Shown here piece by piece: positions 20,354 to 29,405 of a stretch of DNA of 40,448 bases. This DNA is from Chara braunii (lineage: Eukaryota > Streptophyta > Charophyceae > Charales > Characeae). Made by a program: the position numbers and the translations under genes. Numbering within the stretch: the stretch's first letter is position 1; the number at the start of each line of letters is the position of its first letter. The stretch spans positions 4,995,113 through 5,035,560 of the forward strand of contig BFEA01000014.1 in assembly GCA_003427395.1 (NCBI GenBank). The letters run 5' to 3'. The notes under the pieces were generated by a model that saw only the letters and a list, made by a program, of their open reading frames with translations, was not told the origin of the DNA and ran no database searches.

Positions 20354-20653
20354 TCATTGCACCGTGCAACCCGGCGGCCCACGTGGACGGCAATCGCAGG
20401 TCTTCACCTTCACACCCATCAGGCTACAGATCAACCGAACTGGTTTGAAACACGATGGACATTCGTGGCAGGATTGCGTAACGGTATACGACTCATTTTC
20501 ATACTCCTCGTGGCCCTTCAGCATCTTGAAATCTTTCTCTTTCCCCACGTACTTACAATGACAACATTCAATCCCTCGCGCTCCAAGCGCAACACCACCA
20601 AGCACCTGGACGAGGCCCTCGGCCAGATGACCCATAGGCGACTCCGCTGCCAT
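20354..20653 (-). CDS. Possible Cys-rich (zinc-ribbon-like) open frame, unrecognised
   Basis: A 99-codon frame with more even composition than its neighbours. Its second half has spaced cysteine pairs and histidines: CCHC near residues 30-33, GHEEYENESYTV, then CHEC and PSCF, then CSL and CDC. Such spacing could bind zinc, but I do not recognise a family. There is no upstream regulatory evidence, no intron signal was assigned, and the region may be a single exon or chance. Treat as a candidate only. Confidence 0.3.
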   Translation of the reverse strand: MAAESPMGHLAEGLVQVLGGVALGARGIECCHCKYVGKEKDFKMLKGHEEYENESYTVTQSCHECPSCFKPVRLICSLMGVKVKTCDCRPRGPPGCTVQ

Positions 20654-20697
20654 GACCGTGACAGTGGCGTAGGTACGAACGTGAGCACCCTACGAGT

Positions 20698-20932
20698 CGC
20701 AGGTGGGGGGGGTACAAGCAGCAGCCTACCGGTCGGAGGTGGGGACAAGCGAAAGCCTACCCGTCGCAGGGGGGGACAAGCGACAGCCTACTGATCGGAG
20801 GGGAGGGACAAGCAACAGCCTACCGGTCGCAGGTGGGGACAGGCCACATCCTACCGGTCGCTGGTGGGGACAAGCAAAAGCCTACCGGTCTGAGGAGGGG
20901 ACAAGCAACAACCTACCACTTCCACGGTCTCC
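20698..20932. repeat. About 32-bp minisatellite, about seven units
   Basis: Units of the form CCTACCGGTCGCAGG, TGGGGACAAGCAA(C/A)AG recur with small indels. The period of about 32 cycles the reading frame, so the encoded VAGGDK-type peptide is not kept. Confidence 0.9.
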
Positions 20933-21247
20933 CACACATGATGAGCACGTCCAACTCCTCACCCATCTCCTATTTCTCCATTCTCCCCTCTCCCTCCTGA
21001 GTCTTTTCTCCCCTCTGCCTCCTCTTCCTGCCCTCCTCCCCTCTTTTTTTTTTCGGCAGAGAGAAATCCCTCGTGCCCGTGCAACGTGCAACCTTCAGTC
21101 ACTACGCACCCTCGCGTCACAGAGTGCTACCGCTCCGTCGCCCTATCGTGATGGGAAGATAACCAAAATTGCCCGCGCAACAACAGACTACCGTTGGTAC
21201 GTCGCCCGGGCCGTCGGTCCACCCCTGCCGTCCTTCCCTTCCACTGG
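20933..21247. other. No gene recognised
   Basis: Pyrimidine-rich then mixed sequence with no supportable feature. Confidence 0.5.
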
Positions 21248-21620
21248 TTCTGCTGGCAGTGAAGTCGTCCATTTCCCACAGTCTGCAATTGGAGCGCAAT
21301 TTGGCTTCTGCTGGCAGTGTCCTCGTCCCTATCCCACAGTCCGCAATTCCAGGGCAATTTAGCTTCTGCTGGCAGTGTCCTCGTCCCTATCCCACAGTCC
21401 GCAATTGCAGGGCAATTTAGCTTTATCCAGCCAGGTCTGCTCTTATCCAGGTCGTCCATTTCCCACAGTCTGCAATTGGAGTGCAATGTAGCTTCTGCTG
21501 GCAGTGTCCTCGTCCCTATCCCACAGTCCACAATTGCAGCGCAATTTAGCTTCTGCTGGCAGTGTCCTCGTCCTTATCCAGGTCTGTTCTTATCTGCTCT
21601 TATCCAGGTCCACCCCACTG
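21248..21620. repeat. 58-bp minisatellite, five to six units with one interruption
   Basis: TTCTGCTGGCAGTG starts at 21,248, 21,306, 21,364, 21,493 and 21,551, each 58 bp apart except where TTTATCCAGCCAGGTCTGCT and related sequence interrupt (21,422-21,450). Units alternate between GAAGTCGTCCATTTCC and TCCTCGTCCCTATCC forms. Confidence 0.92.
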
Positions 21621-21884
21621 CCCCGCGCCCTGGGGAAAAATTGGCAGACTGGTGTTTTGCGAACTCCACTCGTCTGGAAACCCGCACGGAAACCTACAAT
21701 GGAAAGCCTTTTCAGAACCCATCGACCGTAGAAGGATGTAGCTGGAAACGTGTCAGAAGTCTTTCTACGCGGTTGGCGGCCTGGAAACCAACGACATCAT
21801 CCTTCCACAACCTTTCCAGAATGGCCTCCCAACCGACTAGGAGGGGGCCCATGTTCTTCCTTGGAAAAAAAAGGTCGTGCGCGT

Positions 21885-22050
21885 GTGGTCCAGCTGACGT
21901 CACAGCGGACCGTTTTATGGTCAGGCAAGCCCTATGTGGGCCCTTGCATGGCTGCCCTGTGTGTGTGTGTGTGGTCCAGCTGACGTCACGGACATCCGCT
22001 GTCGTGTCGCACGACTCCTATGTGGGCCCTTGCATGGCTGCCCTGCACGG
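21885..22050. repeat. 86-bp tandem duplication carrying CTGACGTCAC
   Basis: GTGGTCCAGCTGACGTCAC recurs at 21,885 and 21,971. CTATGTGGGCCCTTGCATGG recurs at 21,932 and 22,018. Each unit has one TGACGTCA palindrome (bZIP-type core). Confidence 0.9.
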
Positions 22051-22054
22051 CCCC

Positions 22055-23231
22055 TCATTTTCGAAACGGCACGGTTTTCGAATTTGAATTCGGGCGGGCT
22101 GGGGACGGTGGCCAGCCATGCAGCTGTGATCCAGCCATGCAATGGCACCATATGAATGCACGTGGGAATCCTGTTAGCCGTGCATATTGTCCTCGTCTCG
22201 ACTGCCGGGATTTGAATGTGTGTTCGCAGTGCAATGCCATCGCTGACGAGCATCGTAGGCGCAGGGTGTGGGGCCTATGCTTGGGGTCATCGGTTTTGGC
22301 GGCGTCATCGACCAGGGTGTGGGCGATGGTTGCATTCGGAAGGGGTGGGCGGCGTGGCGACGATCGTCCGGGCAGGGAAGGTTTCGAGAGAAGCAGTTTC
22401 GCCAGTTTCTCGGGGTGTGAACGCATTGCATCGATTGCTGCTTCATCTCGCATGGGCTGTTTCTCAGGTTGTGGTTCCACATCAGTCATCATTGTCATCA
22501 TCAACTCTTCTTCATCCTCGTCGAATTCCGTGTGGCCACGCTGCTTTGTCTGCGTCGTCTGGACAGGACTGCACGTGAGAGCGTACTCCAATCTCCACAT
22601 CCGCTCAGTGTCCAGGTGGTGGTTGCTCCTTCTTCCTGCCATTGTTGTGCCTGCCCATCGTGACTTCATCGTTGCTCCCCCCCCGTAGTTGTCATGATCC
22701 ACGAAGCAAGCAGTGTTGGTGGAGGAACATTATGATTGTGGGCTTTGATAGGCTGCTGTTTGATCGTCGTTGTTGTCATCGTCACTGCATTGTTGTTGTC
22801 CATATCTTTGTTTTGCGTTGTTCTCTTCTTGTGCTTGTAGTGGGCGGTGCAAGGATTGTAGCGGTGCAGGCAGGCGAGCTGCTTTTGCTGCTCAGCGTCG
22901 AAGTAGACGGCGGCAAGTATCTGTTGTCCCTTGTGGCATTTGGAGGGGGAATGGATCCGAGATGGTGGACGGCGGACACCATTTGAGGCACTGAGGGCGG
23001 ACAACGCTGAAGGCAAAACACTCCGATGAGGCCCGCCACGAGGAAGGAAAAAACAACAAAAATATTTTCGAATTGAAATGCCATAAGTTCCAACAGCTCC
23101 TTTTCGACGCCCAGGGGATTGTTGAACGATGAACCCCGCCACCAATTCACTGCGACACATCCCACACTGTCACGCACAGCCGCACACGGACATGTCCTGG
23201 TCCAAGAACAGAGGAAGGTCATGCACCTCAA
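22055..23231 (-). CDS. Unrecognised overlapping open frames; possible exon(s) of an unknown gene
   Basis: Repeat-poor DNA with two sizeable minus-strand frames. 22,782-23,231 (149 codons) contains a hydrophobic stretch IFVVFSFLVAGLIGVFCL (about residues 57-74), a credible transmembrane helix, then Ser/Thr/Pro-rich sequence. 22,055-22,702 (215 codons) contains an acidic EFDEDEEELMMT block, then QPEKQPMRDEAAID. The two frames differ, and I could not assign splice sites joining them. No family is recognised. A competing plus-strand frame covers part of the same DNA, so coding status is uncertain. Confidence 0.3.
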
Positions 23232-23751
23232 CCCCCTCCCAACTTTCCTTTTCGGGGGGACCCCTCCGACCTTTCTTTTTCAGGTACGTTTTGTCATTTC
23301 CAATGCATGTTTTTGCAGTTGCGGTGGGGTCCCACGGAAACCCACCAAAGTTTTTTCGAACTTGGTAGCCCGTGTTTTATGGCCAACCACTTTTTCCAGG
23401 CGTTGAGCAGTGGGGTCCACCCCTTAGGGTCTAATCCCACACTACTTAATGTAAGTAAAAAGGAATTTTCTATGGGATCCCACCGGTTTTCGCAGATGTA
23501 GGGAGTTCCACCAGCGACAGAGCGTTGTGGAAACGTTTGATGTCGTGTCACTTGGGGAACACAACGACGAGAACGATTAGGGCATTCTGGAAAAGCGCTC
23601 GACCCGTACCCTCTCCCCCAAAAGAAAGCGCAATTTTGGTTGTTTTTTTTATTTATTTTTTATGTATGTTTGGAGGACCTGGTTCGTCCGTAGAACGTCC
23701 TGCGTGAGAGAGTTTAGCATTGCGGTTTACTGCTTATCACTCTCGCCAATA
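23232..23751. other. No gene recognised
   Basis: Contains CAGGTACGT and TTTTTGCAG 38 bp apart (23,281-23,321), too close for a normal intron. Confidence 0.45.
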
Positions 23752-23972
23752 TTTATTGACTGAATTTTTTGAATCGAATGGAGAAAGAGTGCACACCTGC
23801 CTTATCGATTTCTTGTCGAGTGTTGTAGTTATATCAATCAGGAAGATAGCTTGTATACAATTTATTGACTGAATTCTTTGAATCGAAGGGAGAAAGAGTG
23901 CACACCGACCTTGTCGATTTCTTGCCGACTACTGTAGCTATATCCAATCAGGAAGATAACTTGTATACGTTC
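23752..23972. repeat. 109-bp tandem duplication at the start of the AT-rich block
   Basis: TTTATTGACTGAATT(C/T)TTTG starts at 23,752 and 23,861. Both units contain GAGAAAGAGTGCACACC, CGATTTCTTG and CAATCAGGAAGATA(A/G)CTTG. Differences are mostly substitutions. Confidence 0.9.
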
Positions 23973-24509
23973 GTTATGAATTTAATGTAAATTCGTTATT
24001 TTTGTTATACTAATTTATTTTATTATTTTATTTATTATTCAGTATTGTAAGTAAACCTTTACGAGGAGGGTGAAGAAATATAGAGACAAAGGTGCAATGG
24101 GAAGAAGATGAGCATGGTGAAAGATAACAGACGAAAATATCTGGCGGTTGGTGAATAGAGACACCAAGCGTGAGTTGCTGGGGATTTTGTACTCGAGTTA
24201 CTATAGGTTCTCTGCACCTTATTTAGTGTTATTTTACTCGAATTATGAACTATCAAGGAAAGTAATTCTTCAGAGAACTAGAGGCACAAGATAAATTTAT
24301 TTGTGTTTCACTTTTTCCTACTACTGTCATTATTATTTATTATTATTTTTAATATTTATCATTTTACTTATTATTATTTTTATTATTATTATTATTTTCT
24401 TTAGCTGGTCGAAAATCTAATTTAGATATGCTTAAGGAAACGATGAAAGGAGTGAGAGAACTGCCTTATCAGACTGAGTCATGTCATGTGCTTATATATA
24501 TATATGTGA

Positions 24510-24577
<68 letters not shown>

Positions 24578-25763
24578 AATAAATCAGGTTATGTGTGTTT
24601 GAAACCCCACGAGAAACAAGAACCGGGTACATTATAAAATGTTAGATTGACTTTATCTGCTGAAAAAAATGTTGAAAAATTGATTCGATTCGAAGTAAAC
24701 AAAATGATAGGAAGGGATTAAAAAGTTGTAGAAGGCATACCCGTGCAGCAGACTGCTAATTGTTGCAGTCAAAGTAAGAAGTCCGCTTCATCTCTTGGTT
24801 GTTTTCCGTAATTTTGTGTACAAGCAAAAGCGACATGTTTAACTAGTTCTCACTTTCCCCTACCATTCCTTTATAACTCCTCTGATTGTCTTTTTCTGTT
24901 GATTTATCTTAACAAAATTGTGTCTTCATGATTTTTTTTGTTTGTGATACCTGATCCTTTGATAATTATCACAATCCTCAGTTATAAATTACAACAGTTG
25001 GTTAGTTAATTGTTATAGCAATTGATACAAACGTAACTGTTGTTTGCAATGGTTGATGGCAGCGATTGTTGTATCTGGCATGCTATATTGCAAATGTTTT
25101 TGCTTAAGTTGTTCCTTACCAATTAGTTGGTTGCTATGCAACATTGCGTCTGATTTTAAGATTGTCACAAAAATATAATTATGTTTTGCAAATTATCATA
25201 AAGGTAATCGTGATTATATGCCGCCAACATAGACGATATCGAATTACTTTTATTGTTAAGGACTATTTCCGACGTTTTACATTATAAAAAGGTTAGGAAG
25301 TTATAAGGAAAAAACCTAAGCAAGATGACAGCGGCAAAAATGAAGTAGGTAATGGGTTGCTGGATACCAAGAGTTAGGTGCCTTTATCATTTGTGCCCGT
25401 TATTATTTCATCTAGGCATATCGTCAAAGATCAAAGGTAAAAAGGAAAAAATTACCAATTATAGTAGCAAGTACTTACAATTATCACGACAAGGGAATGA
25501 AGATGGTCGTTATTGATACTGCAAATGCTAGATGTTGTAGTTACTGGTTGTGTTGGAAGCTACATCAACTAACTACTGTTGATCCCTTAGGGTAAAGCAT
25601 CAGTGACAACATATTTTTTATATAGGTTACTGCAAGATGCAACTAATTACTGTAAGTGAGCGTTGTTAGAGTTGCTTGCACTGTAAAGTTGTCATTTATT
25701 CTTTAGGGTTGTCATATTACTTGTTTGACTTCAGTCTGATTAACCTTAAGAGGTAGTTGAATA
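23973..25763. other. AT-rich non-coding DNA with (AT)n microsatellite
   Basis: ATTATT-rich stretches (24,330-24,400) and an (AT)n array at about 24,512-24,575. No coding sequence recognised. Base composition is clearly lower in GC than outside 23.7-31.4 kb. Confidence 0.7.
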
Positions 25764-26380
25764 CTCCAGTGTGAGTTACGTTACTATTTGTTTGAGACTG
25801 TGAATACTAAGTATTCAAAAATTGTGGGCTACTGCAATGTAGGTTACTCCACTATTTGTTTGAACCTATGTTGGTTTGATATTAAGAAAGTGGTGAAATG
25901 CTTCAGTACAAGTTATTTCGTCACTTGTATGACTTAATGGCATGTGCATTACATAGTTGTTGACAAGAGGGATGAGGGTCCCAGTGTGAGTCATCATGTC
26001 GCTTGTCTACTATGCGTCGTTCGTTTGCATATATTTTCGTGTATGAAAATATATGTACTGACTTTGTTATGGTAGACAAATAGTGAAATAACTTCAGTGT
26101 AAGTTTTTTTACTATTCGCTTGTATGTCGAACCAATAATATGAGACTTCAATATGGGTCGTCCTAGTACTTGTTTCACCCTAAGTTGACTAATGTTGAAA
26201 GGTGAACAAAAATGCATGTGATTGGAAGGTAGTAAGATACTCCAGTTCGAATCATCGTACTGCTTGTTTGTGAACGATTAACGTCTACGACGTTCGATAA
26301 ATTTCTCACAAACTGTTTGTCTAAGCACTAAATGAGTGGTAAAACACTTCAGTGAGGGTCGTCCTCGTACTTGTTTAAAG
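25764..26380 (+). repeat. Irregular array of eight copies of a roughly 32-bp motif
   Basis: Copies start near 25,764, 25,829, 25,901, 25,980, 26,092, 26,146, 26,240 and 26,347. The rough consensus is CT(T/C)CAGTGTGAGTCGTC, then N(T/C)ACTNCTTGTTTGA. All copies have the same orientation and spacing varies from 54 to 112 bp. This resembles subterminal transposase-binding arrays more than a minisatellite, but that role is an inference. Confidence 0.7.
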
Positions 26381-26895
26381 TTTAGACTTTGTGATTTCAA
26401 AGCTGTAAACAGTGTTTTCATTAAAAGTGAAAAGTTTTTTAAAAAGTAAACATAACGAAATTTAGTACTGATAATTAAATTACTTGTTTTTTTAGGAGAA
26501 AAAATAAAATTTTGATAATGTATTCAGAAAAATAAAAATAAAAAATGATAATCATCAACACATTGTATAACAAGTTTACAAAGCATAAGTAGACACACAG
26601 CGGAAATTTAAAAGGATTTGAAGTATTAAAGACAAGAACTAATTTCACTGTAAAACATTTGAGAAAAAATCAAAATTTTGTAGTAAACAGAAAACAAACA
26701 CGAACTTGTAAATTTTTTGAAAAATCCATAACGGAAAAAACAAGATAGTATAAACAAACAGCCAAACAAAAGATTTGTAATAAGCGACGATTCAAAATCG
26801 AGACATCATCCGACCACACCACCTTTTATTAGACTTCTCAGTCCGCTCAGTCTACTCGTAATTCGATATTCATAAATTAAATCCTGCTAGATACT
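26381..26895. other. A-rich non-coding DNA
   Basis: Homopolymer-like A/T runs. No gene seen. Confidence 0.6.
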
Positions 26896-27035
26896 CTCAA
26901 ACCATGGAACACCCTAGTCTCACTCTGTTTTTAAAATCTTGTCCCCACGTACTTAAATGTGTCGTCTCAAACCATGGAACACCCTAGTCTCACTCTGTTT
27001 TTTAAATCTTGTCCCCACGTACTCAAATGTGTCGT
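26896..27035. repeat. 70-bp tandem duplication
   Basis: Units 26,896-26,965 and 26,966-27,035 (starting CTCAAACCATGGAACACCCT) differ by about two bases. On the minus strand the first-read unit encodes EYVGTRFKKQSETRVFHG, so a coding-like segment appears to have been duplicated. Confidence 0.93.
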
Positions 27036-27120
27036 CATCGTCACCGTCTATAACTCCATCCATATGAAAATCTAAGTAAATTGGAAGAACGTCAAGCACC
27101 TGGTCAAGCGAACACTTTAT
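26966..27120 (-). pseudogene. Coding-like fragment downstream of the transposase-like gene
   Basis: In the same frame as the end of the open frame that stops at 27,148, the minus strand reads KCSLDQVLDVLPIYLDFHMD followed by an acidic GDDDD run and EYVGTRF after two stops. It looks like degraded protein-coding sequence or a separate exon. No family recognised. Confidence 0.35.
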
Positions 27121-27147
27121 TCCATAAATCGGTTATAACATTTTATT

Positions 27148-27737
27148 CTAAAAATCGATAATTGCAGGAAGCATATAAGGATCAATCGAACCACAAAATT
27201 GATTGTCATGAATATTCGTCCAACACAACTTATGCCGAAGGGAGATGTAGTTCATGTGAGGCATTGTGCTTAATGGGCAGCTAGTCCTACAAGAGGCCAG
27301 TACTGGAGTCTGAGACATCTCGAAGAACCAAAGCCATATAATGTTCTCATCGGCGATCCGAACATGAGGTACTGAGGTGCCTCGGCGGTAACCTTTTTCG
27401 AAAACACAGAAATATATTTCATGCGGACGAAGTTGGAAGTTCCTAACAAAGATCTCCCTATAGCGTCCCGTGTAGCGGTCACTTTGATTTCGACCTCGTG
27501 CCAAGTTGTGACATCATCCACCTGACCGCCAATTGCTATATCCCACTTCCCGTCAACTTCACGCTCAACTAAACTCATCCCTCTCCTACCCATGCTCAAC
27601 TCGTTTCGTGATGCATACACAACATCGTCAGTCAAGTTTCTATTCTTGTTCGAGCAAGCAACACAAAACACCCTGCAGAAGATAAATTGTCCCAAACGCA
27701 ACCTAACGCAACAGTACGATACTGATCGCGACAACAT
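27148..27737 (-). pseudogene. Unrecognised protein-coding remnant with a frame change
   Basis: Two overlapping frames look like one protein. The upstream frame gives NRNLTDDVVYASRNELSMG then DGKWDIAIGGQVDDVTTWHE. The downstream frame (to 27,148) gives TGRYREIFVRNFQLRPHE, IADENIIWLWFFEMSQTP and LCWTNIHDNQFCG. Aromatic-rich, even composition supports real coding ancestry. A frame change is needed near 27,480-27,500. It lies on the same strand about 260 bp beyond the exon at 28,000-28,094, so it may be a later exon of that gene or a second gene of the same mobile element. Function unknown. Confidence 0.45.
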
Positions 27738-27999
27738 CCCTGGACATCTTAGAGGATACTGCTCGAGAAACTAACAGTGACAACCACAATCCAACAACTC
27801 CTGTTTCATCGCTGAACACTAAGTGCGTGGTGAGGTCGTCACATATTTACAGTTCAAAAAATTGTAATTGTGATGAAATTTCAACTTATTACACAAGTGA
27901 CGCTAACAAATTGGACCAAGGACGTCATCGGCCACGGGAAAGAGACCTCCCCAATCGAGTTTATTTGCGAACTTATAGTCATTAGCTAATGAAACTTAC

Positions 28000-28094
28000 T
28001 GACTACTTTCTCCCAGTGATACTCTTTCCTGTTGTTCAGGTGTTTGTCGATGTAAGGCAAGACCATCATCCAAGGATCCGACTCGAAGTCCTCC
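28000..28094 (-). CDS. Probable exon following the transposase-like gene
   Basis: The preceding frame runs through NIQNE and meets GTAAGT at 28,277-28,282, which overlaps the TAA stop. An acceptor GAGCAG ends at 28,095. Joining them keeps the frame (split codon GA|G) and gives EEDFESDPWMMVLPYIDK followed by HLNNRKEYHWEKVV. The exon ends at another strong donor, GTAAGT (27,994-27,999). An alternative acceptor TTGTCTAG at 28,175 does not keep the frame. The predicted intron is 188 bp. The next acceptor was not resolved. Confidence 0.5.
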
Positions 28095-28278
28095 CTGCTC
28101 GCACCATCGATTTCAGTGCACTCGCGCGATCGATGAACGTGCATCGCACAGGAGGGACGACAGACAAAGAACAACTAGACAAGAGAAAAAACGAACAGCA
28201 CTTGCATCATGTAAAATAAATACAACAAACACTTATTTACAAACCGTCATAATCAAATTCCGCGTCATGACGCCGGAC

Positions 28279-28905
28279 TTACTCATTCTGAATATTTTCT
28301 GGCAGAGCTAGCCACGCAAGTGCTTTCTCTCTTGTCGTCTTGGGGATGATGATACCATTCTCGACAGATAATTTCTTCGACGTCCAACTCCAAATAATAT
28401 AATATGCATGCTGCCATTGCTCCACTGATCTCATATCCTTCTTCCAAGCCTTTTTCCATACATTTGTATATTGTATTGTGAGGCTTTTCACGACAGGCTG
28501 TGGTATCCAATACTCAATTAAGAAATGATTGAAAGTAGGCGATTTCGCGTTGCTGTCTACTGTTGAAAGTACCCTTCCCATCCACACAGGGACACCCTGA
28601 TCAAGGTCCTCTTGTAAAGGTCTCAAAAGAACAAATTGACCTTTCTCCACATCTGTGATCGGATTGAGCTTAGGCTTGGGACGCTCGTTAGCCGGACCAA
28701 CGAAAATAGGTTCGGGCACTGCTTCCTTTTTAATAAGGAAGTCAATATCGATATCATCATCTTTGTCATTGACATTTTCTCCGAAAATTGGCCAAAACCC
28801 AGCTTGAAGTGTTTTGTTCTGGTTTTCGGGCTTGAAGCGGTCCTCAACCGTTCCTAGAAAGGACTTCCAGTAGGAAAGACTTGTCTTTTGAGAAACTCAC
28901 CTCAT
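28279..28905 (-). CDS. Transposase-like C-terminal domain
   Basis: The open frame, taken upstream of any ATG, begins near VSQKTSLSYWKSFLGTVEDR and reads on through NKTLQAGFWPIFGENVNDKD. An acidic DDDIDIDF follows, then GQFVLLRPLQEDLDQGVPVW and MGRVLSTVDSN, then FNHFLIEYWIPQP. The FVLLRP...VPVWMGRVL...FLIEYWIPQP layout resembles the small beta-rich module found at the C-terminus of related transposase-like proteins (inference). It ends NIQNE at TAA 28,279-28,281, which overlaps GTAAGT, so the true protein may continue by splicing into 28,000-28,094. Confidence 0.6.
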
Positions 28906-29023
28906 CTCGCATACCAACCCACTCATGTCTTTTGTTCTCTAACCAACTTACAAAAGTTTTTACTCCTAAACCTGAGAGAAAATCTTTGTTTTCCTCAGGT
29001 AGAACAACCAAAGGCTCAAATGG

Positions 29024-29392
29024 TCATTGTGGTCCTGCGTACCTCATGTTTTCATCTCTTCGGAAGCAATAGACGGGTGCAGACCATTCAAAACTATTGC
29101 AATACTCCTTCCACACAAAGACAGGGTTATCATCCAACATATAAAATCTGAAAGCGTGAGGACGTGTGTGCCCTGTCATCCTCTTTACTAAATACGGCTT
29201 TATACTAGCGTGCCAGTCTGCAATTTCCTCCATAAAATTGCATGCAGTTCGTTCTTGTTGGGACGAAGTTACAAGACTGAAGAGATTCAGCATAGTGAAT
29301 GCATCATGCATTCTCAGCTTACGTGAGAAATGACTGAAAGTGGCGTCGACATCCGTGTGTGTATGCCCTACCAGCAAAAAAGCCAAACTCAA
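29024..29392 (-). CDS. Transposase-like third acidic motif region
   Basis: LAFLLVGHTHTDVDATFSHF carries the third acidic site (D codons starting 29,353 and 29,347). SSQQERTACNFMEEIADWH and YLVKRMTGHTRPHAFRFYML follow. Joined to the core by a one-base shift within T-rich sequence around 29,379-29,410. The segment ends at TGA (29,024-29,026). Beyond it the same frame continues with convincing protein: PFEPLVVLPEENKDFLSGLG then KTFVSWLENKRHEWVGMRDE, up to a GTGAGT at about 28,900. Confidence 0.6.
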   Translation of the reverse strand: MSLAFLLVGHTHTDVDATFSHFSRKLRMHDAFTMLNLFSLVTSSQQERTACNFMEEIADWHASIKPYLVKRMTGHTRPHAFRFYMLDDNPVFVWKEYCNSFEWSAPVYCFRRDENMRYAGPQ

Positions 29393-29405
29393 CCTCTTTG
29401 AAAAA

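Noticed and set aside
23281-23321. CAG|GTACGT ... TTTTTGCAG as an intron
   Set aside because: Only 38 bp apart and not within a coding frame that benefits from removal.
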